Positions 34,972-43,737 of a DNA stretch of 64,000 nucleotides are shown piece by piece. Each line of letters opens with the position of its first letter. The stretch's first letter is position 1. The DNA lies in assembly GCF_900114775.1 (NCBI RefSeq), contig NZ_FOUE01000001.1, positions 310,001-374,000 of the forward strand. Direction: 5' to 3'. Made by a program: the position numbers and the translations under genes. Under the pieces are notes generated by a model, which saw only the letters and a list, made by a program, of their open reading frames with translations, was not told the DNA's origin and made no database searches. Origin of the DNA: Marinobacter zhejiangensis (GTDB lineage Bacteria; Pseudomonadota; Gammaproteobacteria; Pseudomonadales; Oleiphilaceae).

Positions 34972-36243
34972 TCAAACCCGGAAACGATCCGGGCGAAACG
35001 CGTCCAGCGGAATCGCCGTTGGCTCGCCGTCCACCACCTGCGCCAACAGTTCGGCGCTGCCCGCGGACAGTGTCCAGCCAAAGGTACCGTGCCCAGTGTT
35101 GAAATAGAGGTTGTCCCGCGGACCGCGGCCAAGGATCGCCGGGCCGTCCGGCGTCATGGGCCGGAAGCCGGTCCAGCTGGTCGCCTGTTCCAGATCAGCG
35201 CATCCGGGGAAGCGGGACGCCACCGATTTACGAATGGTCGCCAGGCGCGCCTCAGGAATGTCACGCCGGAAGTCACTTAACTCGACAAACCCGGTCGCAC
35301 GCAGGCGCGAGCCCAAGCGGGTAGATACCACTTTGAGATTGTCGTCATGGACCGTAGAGACCGGCGCCCGGGTTTCGTCCACCAGAGGCGCGGTCAGGGA
35401 GTAGCCCTTGACCGGGTAGATCGGCAGCTTCACACCCAGCTCGGCCACGAGCGCGGGCGACCAGCACCCCGCCGACACCACAAAGGCATCCGCTTCCAGC
35501 ACTTCCAGGGCACCATCGGGCTGCCGCAATTCAACCCCCTGAATTCGATGAGCATCAAACAGCAGCCGTTGTACCTGATGCTGGTACAGGAACGTCACGC
35601 CCTGCTCTTCACACGCGGCGGCGAGGGCCTGCGAGAACAGGTGACAGTCGCCGGTGCCATCGGTCTGGTACTGGATACCCCCGTGCAATGGACCATCGCC
35701 GGTCATACCTGGCTCCGCCTCCCGTACTTCAATGGGCCCCAGCAAACGGTGGGCAACTCCAAATTCGGTCAGTAACGGCGAGAGGTCCCGGTATTCCGCC
35801 ATCATCGCCGGCGAGCTGGCCAACTGCAGCACACCACCGGTGCCACCATCAAACGCCAGGTCCAGATCACGCTCCAGCTCGGAAAAACGCTGACGGCTGA
35901 ATACCCCCATCTGCAACATGGCGCGTTTGTTCAGCCCGAACACCCCTGGAGCAAAGGCAAAGCGCAGGGAAGCCAGCAGGAAACGCACGGTGGCTGGCGA
36001 CGGGGGCAGATGCATTTTCAATGGTCCGTCGGCCTGGAGCAGCCACGGCAGCGCCTGCTTGACCATCGCGGCCGAAGCCCACGGATAGACCACACCGTAG
36101 GATCGCTGCCCGGCATTGCCAAAGCTGGTCTCAAGACCGGCCCCTGCTAACCGCTCCACCACCGTTACCCGATGGCCGCGTCGGGCCAGGGCATGGGCCG
36201 ACGTCACCCCAACAACTCCGGCGCCGATCACCACTATGTGCAT
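34972..36243 (-). CDS. dadA: D-amino acid dehydrogenase small subunit DadA
   Basis: 423-residue flavoprotein. FAD-binding GxGxxG occurs at the extreme N-terminus (IGAGVVGVTSAHALARRGHRVTVVE); a DAO-type C-terminal half has the conserved WTGFRPMTPDGPAILGRGP and NTGHGTFGWTLSAGSAELLA motifs. It oxidises D-amino acids to 2-oxo acids and feeds electrons to the membrane quinone pool. Length matches E. coli DadA (432). No alanine racemase gene (dadX) lies next to it, unlike in many relatives. Confidence 0.92.
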   Translation of the reverse strand: MHIVVIGAGVVGVTSAHALARRGHRVTVVERLAGAGLETSFGNAGQRSYGVVYPWASAAMVKQALPWLLQADGPLKMHLPPSPATVRFLLASLRFAFAPGVFGLNKRAMLQMGVFSRQRFSELERDLDLAFDGGTGGVLQLASSPAMMAEYRDLSPLLTEFGVAHRLLGPIEVREAEPGMTGDGPLHGGIQYQTDGTGDCHLFSQALAAACEEQGVTFLYQHQVQRLLFDAHRIQGVELRQPDGALEVLEADAFVVSAGCWSPALVAELGVKLPIYPVKGYSLTAPLVDETRAPVSTVHDDNLKVVSTRLGSRLRATGFVELSDFRRDIPEARLATIRKSVASRFPGCADLEQATSWTGFRPMTPDGPAILGRGPRDNLYFNTGHGTFGWTLSAGSAELLAQVVDGEPTAIPLDAFRPDRFRV

Positions 36244-36395
36244 AACCTATTCTCCTGAGTGAAAACCTGAGGAACCACTGTCAGTTATCCTTGCCTGATC
36301 CTAGGCCAGCAACACTCCGCCCACCATCAGCAGCCCTACTTATAGGCAGAGGTCGAATACCCTCGATTACGCCCGACCGCCCTCAATCACTACGG

Positions 36396-37217
36396 CTACG
36401 ACTCACTCAGCAGCTCCCGGTAATGCTCGATCACCTCGGGGTCATGGCTGGGGTACTCCGGCGCCAGCAGTTGCAGCCGCTCGGCGAGAATGCCGGCAAC
36501 GATGGCTCGGGCGTCCGGCTTCCGGTTGCCCGGTACCACGTACCAGGGAGCGTAGCCAGAATGGGTCGCCAGCATCGCCTCGCTGGCGGCCTGATGGTAC
36601 TCGTCACGGCGGCGCCAGGCGTCAATATCGGAGGTGGCAAATTTCCAGCGTTTGCGGGGCTTGTCCAGCCGCGCCAGCAGCCGCTCCCGGTGTTCCTCTT
36701 CAGACACACGCAACCACACTTTTACGATGGTGGTTCCTTCCTGAACCAGGTGACGTTCGAAACTTCGGATCGCTTCGTAGCGGGCCGGCCAGTCGTAATG
36801 CTCCGGCTCTCTCACCGGCCATAGCCGTTCGGCCATCACCGCCTCGTGGTAGCTGCGGTTGAATGCCACCATCTGCCCGAGTTCCGGCAGGAAAGGCACG
36901 GTGCGCCAAAGGAAATCGTGGCGGGCCTCAGTGTCATTGGGGCGACTGAACGACCAGGCATGAAAGCCCGCGGGATCAACATAGGTGGCCAGGGTACGAA
37001 TCAGGCTGTCCTTACCGCTGGCGTCGGTGCCGTGAACCACCAGCAGCAGCGCTTGCTCCCGGTTTGCCCAGAGTCGTCGCTGGTGTTCGCCGATCAGTTC
37101 CAGGCTTTGCTCCAACGGCGGCAGTTCCGCACCATCGCCCAGATCAGGGGAATAGTCCGATAACTGGGTCCTGAGCGGGTCAAACTGCCACTGCTGACTG
37201 AACGGGACTTCGGCCAT
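36396..37217 (-). CDS. Polyphosphate kinase 2 family protein
   Basis: 273-residue single-domain PPK2. Walker A is VVHGTDASGKDSLIRTL; the lid and active-site region has AFNRSYHEAVMAERLWPV and the FERHLVQEGTTIVKVWLRVSEEEHRERLLAR motif; the KRWKFATSDIDAW and APWYVVPGNRK signatures complete the family pattern. PPK2 enzymes phosphorylate NDPs or NMPs with polyphosphate; the subclass (AMP or ADP specific) cannot be told by eye. Clear ribosome site AGGAG before ATG. Polyphosphate links it functionally, not positionally, to the Pho genes at 11-16 kb. Confidence 0.9.
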   Translation of the reverse strand: MAEVPFSQQWQFDPLRTQLSDYSPDLGDGAELPPLEQSLELIGEHQRRLWANREQALLLVVHGTDASGKDSLIRTLATYVDPAGFHAWSFSRPNDTEARHDFLWRTVPFLPELGQMVAFNRSYHEAVMAERLWPVREPEHYDWPARYEAIRSFERHLVQEGTTIVKVWLRVSEEEHRERLLARLDKPRKRWKFATSDIDAWRRRDEYHQAASEAMLATHSGYAPWYVVPGNRKPDARAIVAGILAERLQLLAPEYPSHDPEVIEHYRELLSES

Positions 37218-37320
37218 GTTCTCACTCCTGCAAAAACCATCCCGTGCGTTGGCTGGGGCCCGGGCGGGTTAAGGTGGTAAACTTCTGGTTCTTTTCAGAT
37301 TAGCAGCACCCGAGCCTTTC

Positions 37321-38130
37321 ATGAGCAAGAAAAAACGCGACATTCCGGTCTTTGAGCACCCGCTCATCGAAACCCACTGCCACCTGGACTACCTCAAAGA
37401 ACGGCCACTGGCGGAGATTCTGGCGGAAACCCAACGAGTCAATGTCGAGCGGGTGATCACCATTGCGGTTTCACCGGACAATCTGGCCCCGGTGCGGGAG
37501 CTGGCCCAGTCTGCTTCGTGGATCTACGGCACCCAGGGCATTCATCCCCACGACGCGGAACTGTACACCGACGATGTCGAAGCGGAAATCCGCCAACACT
37601 GCAGTCACGCCAAAATCGTTGCGGTGGGCGAAATCGGTCTCGATTACTACTACGACAATGCTGACCGGGCGGTGCAACGAGACGTCTTCAGGCGCCAGCT
37701 GCAACTGGCATGCGATGCCGACCTGCCCGTGGTGATCCATAGCCGTGACGCCGACGACGATACCATTGCCATTTTGCAGGAGTTTGAACAGTCACTGCCA
37801 CGGCGTGGGGTTATCCACAGTTTTACATCCGGCCCCGGGCTTGCCCGCTACGCCCTGGACCAGGGCTGGTGTCTTGGGTTCAACGGCATCGCCACGTTCA
37901 ACAAGGCCGAGAACGTGCGTGACATCATCCGCATGACCCCGGTTGAGCAGATCCTGCTGGAAACCGATGCGCCGTTTCTCACGCCGGTTCCCTACCGGGG
38001 CAAGGAGAACGCACCGTTTTACATCCCGTTTGTGGCTGAAAAAGTCGCGGAGGTGAAAGCACTGGAGGTGGCCGACGTGGTTCGACAGACCTACCAGAAC
38101 AGTCGCCGCACGTTCTACCGCCTGCAGTAA
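37321..38130 (+). CDS. TatD family metal-dependent DNase
   Basis: 269 residues. The TatD metal ligands are visible: HCHLDYL (His19, His21), glutamate in VGEIGLDYYY, VIHSRDADDDT, IHSFTSG and the late LETDAPFLTPVPYRGK. TatD proteins are 3'-5' exonucleases that use divalent metal. ATG 37321. The YRGKENAPFYIPFVAEKVAEVK tail is standard for the family. Single gene, convergent with lysO. Confidence 0.92.
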   Translation: MSKKKRDIPVFEHPLIETHCHLDYLKERPLAEILAETQRVNVERVITIAVSPDNLAPVRELAQSASWIYGTQGIHPHDAELYTDDVEAEIRQHCSHAKIVAVGEIGLDYYYDNADRAVQRDVFRRQLQLACDADLPVVIHSRDADDDTIAILQEFEQSLPRRGVIHSFTSGPGLARYALDQGWCLGFNGIATFNKAENVRDIIRMTPVEQILLETDAPFLTPVPYRGKENAPFYIPFVAEKVAEVKALEVADVVRQTYQNSRRTFYRLQ

Positions 38131-38179
38131 ACCTGCCCTATCCTGACCCGGGCGGCACCCATTGCCCGTCCCGGGCGTC

Positions 38180-39088
38180 TCATCCCAGCGACAGCAAGAG
38201 CCCCATCAGCACCGGCGACACAAACGACAGCAGGAAGCCCGACGCAATCGCCACCGGCACACAGTCCAGGCCACCACTGCTGCGAATAATGGGCAGGGTG
38301 AAGTCCATGGCGGTCGCGCCGCCATAGCCAATGGCCATCGCCGGACGACGTGGAATCAACAATGGGATGATGGCCAGGGCGATGATTTCCCGCAGCACAT
38401 CATTGAGAAAGGCAACACCGCCCCACGCCGGCCCCAAGGCATCCCCCACCACAATGCCGGACAGCGAATACCAGCCAAAGCCGGATACCAGTGCCAGGGT
38501 GTCGTGCCATGGCAGGCCAAGCAGGGGCATAACCAGCACCCCCGCCAACAGGGAACTGAGTATGAGGCTGAGGGCGATACCCAGGCCCTGGCGATTCATC
38601 AGCAGACGACGCAGCGACAGGCCGGCATTACGAAGCTGTGTGCCGATCAGCAATAGCAGAAACATCAGCGCCCAGGTAGCCAGATCTTCCACCCAGGGCA
38701 GTACCGGCAACAGGAAGTGGCCGATCAGTAGCCCAATCACCACCGCCGCCAGCGGTTTCAACGCCGCCAGGAACAGCCGCCGGTAACTGGTCACGCCCGC
38801 GGATTCGCCCCGATCTCCGGGCATCGGCTGCCAACGGTGCCACAACCACAGGCCCAGCATATTGGCCAGGAGCAGCCCCACCACCAGGATCGCAACCTGG
38901 CCGGCCATGACCCCCAACTGACTCCAGAGCCCTTCCATCTGACCAAGACCCAGTCCCAGCAGGGCCAGGATAAAGTACACCAGCGCTTCTACGGTGTAGT
39001 GAATGGCCGTCATCAAGCCCCGCTGCTGCAATGGAATGGCAAAACCAAGGAACAGCGGCGCCAGGATCAGCAAGGCATCCGTCAACAT
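38180..39088 (-). CDS. lysO: Lysine exporter LysO family protein
   Basis: 302 residues with about eight to nine membrane segments (E. coli LysO/YbjE 299). The conserved family core is visible: GTQLRNAGLSLR, then GFGWYSLSGIVVGDALGPAWGGVAFLNDVLREIIALAIIPLL and GATAMDFTLPIIRSSGG. It exports lysine or toxic analogues such as thialysine. The LysP/riboswitch-type control seen in some bacteria is not evident in the leader. Confidence 0.88.
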   Translation of the reverse strand: MLTDALLILAPLFLGFAIPLQQRGLMTAIHYTVEALVYFILALLGLGLGQMEGLWSQLGVMAGQVAILVVGLLLANMLGLWLWHRWQPMPGDRGESAGVTSYRRLFLAALKPLAAVVIGLLIGHFLLPVLPWVEDLATWALMFLLLLIGTQLRNAGLSLRRLLMNRQGLGIALSLILSSLLAGVLVMPLLGLPWHDTLALVSGFGWYSLSGIVVGDALGPAWGGVAFLNDVLREIIALAIIPLLIPRRPAMAIGYGGATAMDFTLPIIRSSGGLDCVPVAIASGFLLSFVSPVLMGLLLSLG

Positions 39089-39143
39089 AATGAATCCAGG
39101 CGTTAAATAGAGAGATGAGCTGAGCGCAGGAACCGCTCAGGCT

Positions 39144-39470
39144 TCAAGAGGCGTTTGTTGCGCTGCCATCCCGATCCTGGACAAGGACCCAGGGGGCGAT
39201 CACCACAGCCCACAGCTCGGTGTTACGATCGTACCAGGCCTGAGCGGTTGCCGGCGCAACATCGCCCACCTGCCCTGATGTCATCCACTCATCAAACTGG
39301 GCCTTGTTATCGGCCACCAGTTCCGTCGCCACATCCAGCAGATCCAGCTCAGGCGCAACACGCACCACATGCCCCCGGGCATAATAGGTTTGCAGGTCGT
39401 GCCAACCAATCTGCGACGTTTCGAGGTTCAGCTTGGCTTTCAGTTCGTCCCGTGAAAGTTTCGATGACAT
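39144..39470 (-). CDS. DUF2288 family protein
   Basis: 108 residues. It has the family pattern: an N-terminal KLNLETSQIGWHDLQTYYARGHVVRVAPELDLLDVATEL, then W-x-x-x-N-x-E-LWAVVIAPWVLVQ. Acidic, soluble, no known function. It sits between lysO and the signalling operon, with 54 bases to lysO. Good AG-rich site before ATG. Confidence 0.8.
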   Translation of the reverse strand: MSSKLSRDELKAKLNLETSQIGWHDLQTYYARGHVVRVAPELDLLDVATELVADNKAQFDEWMTSGQVGDVAPATAQAWYDRNTELWAVVIAPWVLVQDRDGSATNAS

Positions 39471-39544
39471 GGCGCGCCTCAGTTCTATATTGGTTCAGGG
39501 TGCGAGAGTGTTGGCCAAATCCACGACTTTGGCAAGGGGCGGCA

Positions 39545-39934
39545 TCAGTTTCGGCTGCGATTCCAGATTTCCCGCACCTGATCCGACAACGTCATGGGGT
39601 CAAACGGCTTGGCGATCACCTCAATAGCCCCCAGGGCCTTGTAGGCTTCGATCTCCGACGGCTGAACCTTGGCCGTCATAAACGCCACCGGGATGTCGGC
39701 CAGCCCTGGCTGCTCCCGCAATGCCAGCAGGGTTTCCGGTCCGTCCAGACGCGGCATCATGACGTCGAGCAGAATCAGCTCCGGCTTGAACGTCGCCGCC
39801 CGCTCCAGCGCTTCCTCACCGGACTCACAGAGGGCCACTTCGAAGCCACCCACCGCGGCCAGGGCAAGTTCCGCCACTGCGCGAATATCCGGTTCATCTT
39901 CCACATACATGATTCGTTTCAGCTCTGAAGCCAA
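39545..39934 (-). CDS. Single-domain response regulator (CheY-like)
   Basis: 129 residues: one receiver domain only. Acidic pocket EDE at 12-14, phospho-acceptor Asp57 in LILLDVMMP, conserved Thr/Lys in FMTAK and AKPFDP. There is no output domain. The start is TTG (39932-39934), three bases after the kinase stop codon begins, and preceded by GGGAGGGG, so it is translated with the kinase. It is likely phosphorylated by the GAF-PAS kinase or serves as a phosphate sink. Confidence 0.88.
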   Translation of the reverse strand: MASELKRIMYVEDEPDIRAVAELALAAVGGFEVALCESGEEALERAATFKPELILLDVMMPRLDGPETLLALREQPGLADIPVAFMTAKVQPSEIEAYKALGAIEVIAKPFDPMTLSDQVREIWNRSRN

Positions 39935-39935
39935 C

Positions 39936-42563
39936 TCACACCCCTCCCGTCATCGCCCGGTTTTCAGAAACTTCGGGCAAATCGATGTAAAACGTCGCAC
40001 CACCACCTTCGGTGTCACGATAGCCTATGCGTCCATTCATTTTATCCATTAATTTCTTGCTGATCGCCAACCCCAGGCCGGTTCCCCCCACCCGACGGGA
40101 GTCCGAACTGTCGGCCTGGGCGAACGGCCGGAACAGCCGCGAATGAAAATCCGCCGGAACACCACCGCCCCGGTCGACTACCGATACCCGAACATAGCCC
40201 TCATCCCTTGAAAGGGTCACCCGAACCACTCCGTCGCTGGGTGAGAACTTGACGGCATTGGACAGCAGGTTGGTGACCACCTGGGTCAGGCGTTTTGGGT
40301 CAACTGCCACCCAGCACTCGGGCGCCTGATCATCCAGCTCACAGTGCACCCCAAAGCGCTCGGCGTAGGTATGATTGTCTTCAATCACCTGACGCAGCAG
40401 CGGCAGCAAGGCACACTCTTCAAGGCTGATGGTCATCTTGCCGGCAACCAGCTTTTCCATATCCAGAATGTCATTGATCAGTTCGGTGAGTCGGCCAGCA
40501 TTGCGAAGGGCCAGGCGAACCATACTGTCGGTCTGCGGCGACAGCTCCCCGGTTACCCCTTTACTGACCATAATCAGAGCCGCGGAAATAGCGGTCAGCG
40601 GAGTCCGCAACTCATGGCTGACGGTGGAGACGAACTCCCGCTGCATCAGCGCCAGACGCTTGCGCTCGGTAATGTCTTCGATGATCGACCAGATCAGCCG
40701 GCGCCCGGACGCATCACCCACCAGCAGGCCGTGAATAATCACCGAATAGCGGGAGCCATCCTTGCGAATCAGTTCTTTCTCATACGGCCCGTACTGGCCT
40801 TTGCTTACCAGAATCTCCCGCTGAACTTTGTCTTCCGCCGTAAACTCCTGTGGAGTGACATCCCTGGCATCCAGGGCCAGTAACTCGTCACGGCTAAAAC
40901 CGGAAGAGGCCAGGTAAGCGTCGTTCACTTCCAGGAAGCGACCACTGTCCAGTTCGTTCAGCGCAATCCCCACCGGCGACAGCTCAAACAACCCCCGCAG
41001 ACGGGCTTCACTGCGCTTCAGGTCCTCCTCCGCCGCTCGCTGCTGACGCTGGTTTCTGGTCGCTTCCATGAGCTGGCCCACCGTTCGCAGGAGCGGGCCC
41101 AGGTCGTTCACCAGAGTATCGTGATAGCCACTGGGGCGATTGGCCAAGCCCATCATGCCCACGAGCTCGCTGCCGTGATGGATGGGCAGGCCCAGGAACG
41201 ACTGAATCGGGGGGTGGCCGTTAGGGACTCCAGAACCTTTGGGGTCACCTTCCAGCCGGTTGTTCAACACTGGCTGGCCACTGGTAATGACGGCGCCAAA
41301 CAGGGTGTCGAGATTGCGGAATTCCAACCCTTCGGAAACATTGTCCTCGTAGAACTGATGCGAGGCATCGTCCCAGGCGATGTTGGTGATGGTGTTGGTT
41401 TTCATGTAGGGGCGACCGTCATCGTCGTGCAGGATTTCACCGATAAAACCATAGGCACTTTCGGTAAAACGCAGCACCTCTCCCAACAGTTCGGAGAACG
41501 CCTGGGGATGTTGTGGCCGATTGATGAACGACTCCTGAGCCCGCGCCACGGCCTGTTCGACCTGGCGATAACGCTGCAGCACTGACTCCACTTCCCACCG
41601 TTCCAGCAAGGACGATACCCAGCTGGCCAGCAAGAGAAGGAACTCGTGGTCGAAGTCGGAGAACCCTGATGGTCGCCGCGTATCCGGTGACGAAAAGTTC
41701 AGGGTGCCGTAGCGGCGCCCGCCTACATTCAGCGGTATGCCGATGTAGCTTTCCAGCCCGAACTTGCGGTAGCACGGATGACTGGCGTAGGCGGATTCCG
41801 CCATGTGATCGATGGCAAGAACCTGCTCCGCCTCCAAGGTTAGCGCGCAGTAAGTGTCCCTGAGGTCAAAGGTTTGCTCATCTTCGAGCGTCCCGGGCGG
41901 GGATACCTGGACCACCACCCGGTAGTCCTCACCCTGGATGTGGCTGATGATGCCATAGGGCAGTTTCAGGTACTCGCAGCCAAGGCGCAGGCCATCACGC
42001 AGGTATTCGGTGGGATTGCCCCGGCTTTCGTTGTGCAGGAGTGAAAGCCGCTCCAGGCTGCGGTAATAACGCTCTCTCTGGCCGTGGCGTATTTCCTCTT
42101 CCACACATTCCGCCAAGTCCCGAAGTAACATTTTTTGCTCCGGCGACAAGGTCCGGGGTAGGTCATCAATGATGCACAAGGTACCCAGCGAAAACCCATC
42201 GGGGGACACCAGCGGAGCGCCGGCGTAAAATCGGATGCATGGGTCATCAGTGACCAGGGGGTTATCAAAGAAACGGTCGTCGTCGAGTGTATCGTCCACA
42301 ACGAACAGGTTTTGCTGCAGGATGGCATGGGCACAAAACGACACGTCCCGGGAGGTTTCCTGTACCGTCAGCCCCTGCCGGGACTTGAACCATTGCCGGT
42401 TGCGATCCACCAAGGACACCAGAGCGATCTTGACCCCAAACACTCGTTGGGCAATCCGGGTCAGGCGATCAAAACGTTCCTCAGGTGGGGTGTCCAGTAG
42501 GCCCGTCGCGGTCAGCGATCGCAGGCGATCTGCTTCATTCTTTGGCAACTCAGGCTCTTTCAC
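39936..42563 (-). CDS. Multi-GAF/PAS sensor histidine kinase
   Basis: 875-residue soluble kinase. Order: GAF1 (about 20-165, with DRNRQWFKSRQGL and SFCAHAI), GAF2 (about 185-335), GAF3 (about 350-500), PAS (about 520-635), HisKA with His650 in VSTVSHELRTPLTAIS, and HATPase with NAVKFSP and GTGLGLAISKKL. No membrane segment, so it senses a cytoplasmic signal; the first GAF is of the type found in phytochrome-like kinases, without an obvious chromophore cysteine. GTG start at 42563. Third gene of the four-gene signalling operon. Confidence 0.9.
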   Translation of the reverse strand: MKEPELPKNEADRLRSLTATGLLDTPPEERFDRLTRIAQRVFGVKIALVSLVDRNRQWFKSRQGLTVQETSRDVSFCAHAILQQNLFVVDDTLDDDRFFDNPLVTDDPCIRFYAGAPLVSPDGFSLGTLCIIDDLPRTLSPEQKMLLRDLAECVEEEIRHGQRERYYRSLERLSLLHNESRGNPTEYLRDGLRLGCEYLKLPYGIISHIQGEDYRVVVQVSPPGTLEDEQTFDLRDTYCALTLEAEQVLAIDHMAESAYASHPCYRKFGLESYIGIPLNVGGRRYGTLNFSSPDTRRPSGFSDFDHEFLLLLASWVSSLLERWEVESVLQRYRQVEQAVARAQESFINRPQHPQAFSELLGEVLRFTESAYGFIGEILHDDDGRPYMKTNTITNIAWDDASHQFYEDNVSEGLEFRNLDTLFGAVITSGQPVLNNRLEGDPKGSGVPNGHPPIQSFLGLPIHHGSELVGMMGLANRPSGYHDTLVNDLGPLLRTVGQLMEATRNQRQQRAAEEDLKRSEARLRGLFELSPVGIALNELDSGRFLEVNDAYLASSGFSRDELLALDARDVTPQEFTAEDKVQREILVSKGQYGPYEKELIRKDGSRYSVIIHGLLVGDASGRRLIWSIIEDITERKRLALMQREFVSTVSHELRTPLTAISAALIMVSKGVTGELSPQTDSMVRLALRNAGRLTELINDILDMEKLVAGKMTISLEECALLPLLRQVIEDNHTYAERFGVHCELDDQAPECWVAVDPKRLTQVVTNLLSNAVKFSPSDGVVRVTLSRDEGYVRVSVVDRGGGVPADFHSRLFRPFAQADSSDSRRVGGTGLGLAISKKLMDKMNGRIGYRDTEGGGATFYIDLPEVSENRAMTGGV

Positions 42564-42579
42564 GGATGCGTTCCCCTAC

Positions 42580-43737
42580 CTACTCGCCGTTGTCTCCAAC
42601 AGAGCTCTCTGCTCTGGACTCCAGACCCGCAAAGCGCATCAATCTCAGGCATTCACCGGACGCTCCGGCGCCCTCAACCTGCAGCGCCGCAACCCGCATG
42701 ACCACCCGCTCCCGATGGCTTGTGCCACGGGGCAAACGATGAATGGCGCCGATCAACTCCCTCAAATCCAGCGGCAACCGCCACTGAACCTTCTGGCGAT
42801 TGCCACAGGGCTGCGACCAGGCCGCCAGAGTCTGGGTTATGGTGTCCCGGTCAAGGGTGCCACCGCCATCCAGGAACTGCTGCAGCACACTCAGCACCAC
42901 CAGCTCCCCGACACGGCTCAGCAGGCCGGCGGTGTAGGCGTTGACGCCATTGCCCAGACCCAGGGTACGGAACATGGCACTGGCCTCACGGCCAACCGCT
43001 TCCCCCTGACGCTGGTGGGCTTCCGCCTGCTCCCGCAGCTGGCTGTCCGATAGCGCATGGGTGGTATCAAGGGCCAGACCAAGAGCCAGGTTCAGCGACA
43101 TTTCGGTGCCGATAACCTTGATCGCCCCCGCCAATGTCGTCACCGGCTCGCCAGTACGGCGGAAACTGCTGCGGTTGGCCACATCCAGCAAACGGGCAGT
43201 CAGCCCGGTTTCATCCCGCCAGCGCTCCGTCAATTGGGCGACATCAAGCGCTTCGGGCCGTTCCAGTAACGCCAGCAACTCTGACGCTTCCAGCGTTGTT
43301 GGCAGCTGGAAGTGCCCCTCACAGGCATCCGCCAGCATCTGCTCCAGATCCCGGTTCGCCGCTTCGAGGTCTGACTCAGGTGGGAAGATGGACTTCAGCC
43401 GGTCACGTACCGTTTCCACTTTGAACGGCTTGGAAATAAATCCGCGGATGCCATAGTGGGCCGCCGCCAGTACCGACTCCCGATCGGTACGCCCGGAAAT
43501 CATCAGCACCGGAAGCTTGTTGTCCTGCTTGCGGATCGCCCGGACAACCTCCAACCCGGAGCCATCCGGTAGGTTCCAGTCGCAAATGAGCAGCTGGTAG
43601 GTATTCTGATCCAGCGCAGCCAGTGCCTGCGCCTTGGTCGAGACAATGTTGGCGTCGAGACGGGCGTATAGCCCTGCCAGAATGGTTTCCAGCAGCTCCG
43701 CCATCAGCACATCGTCTTCGAGGATCAGCACTCTCAT
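42580..43737 (-). CDS. Response regulator with HDOD output domain
   Basis: 385 residues. Receiver domain 1-120 (Asp53 in LLICDWNLPDGS; Lys in SKPFKV), then an HDOD domain (about 135-340) with the pattern ASELLALLERPEALDVAQL...GLTARLLDVANRSSF and AYTAGLLSRVGELVVLSVL. HDOD domains are degenerate HD phosphohydrolases used in signalling. The start ATG (43735-43737) overlaps the preceding gene's stop by four bases. A 16-base gap separates it from the kinase gene. Confidence 0.88.
   Translation of the reverse strand: MRVLILEDDVLMAELLETILAGLYARLDANIVSTKAQALAALDQNTYQLLICDWNLPDGSGLEVVRAIRKQDNKLPVLMISGRTDRESVLAAAHYGIRGFISKPFKVETVRDRLKSIFPPESDLEAANRDLEQMLADACEGHFQLPTTLEASELLALLERPEALDVAQLTERWRDETGLTARLLDVANRSSFRRTGEPVTTLAGAIKVIGTEMSLNLALGLALDTTHALSDSQLREQAEAHQRQGEAVGREASAMFRTLGLGNGVNAYTAGLLSRVGELVVLSVLQQFLDGGGTLDRDTITQTLAAWSQPCGNRQKVQWRLPLDLRELIGAIHRLPRGTSHRERVVMRVAALQVEGAGASGECLRLMRFAGLESRAESSVGDNGE

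Noticed and set aside
38135..38180. CCCGGG-rich symmetric stretch between tatD and lysO as a terminator
   Set aside because: The arms pair only over six palindromic bases with a long loop and no T-run; not convincing.
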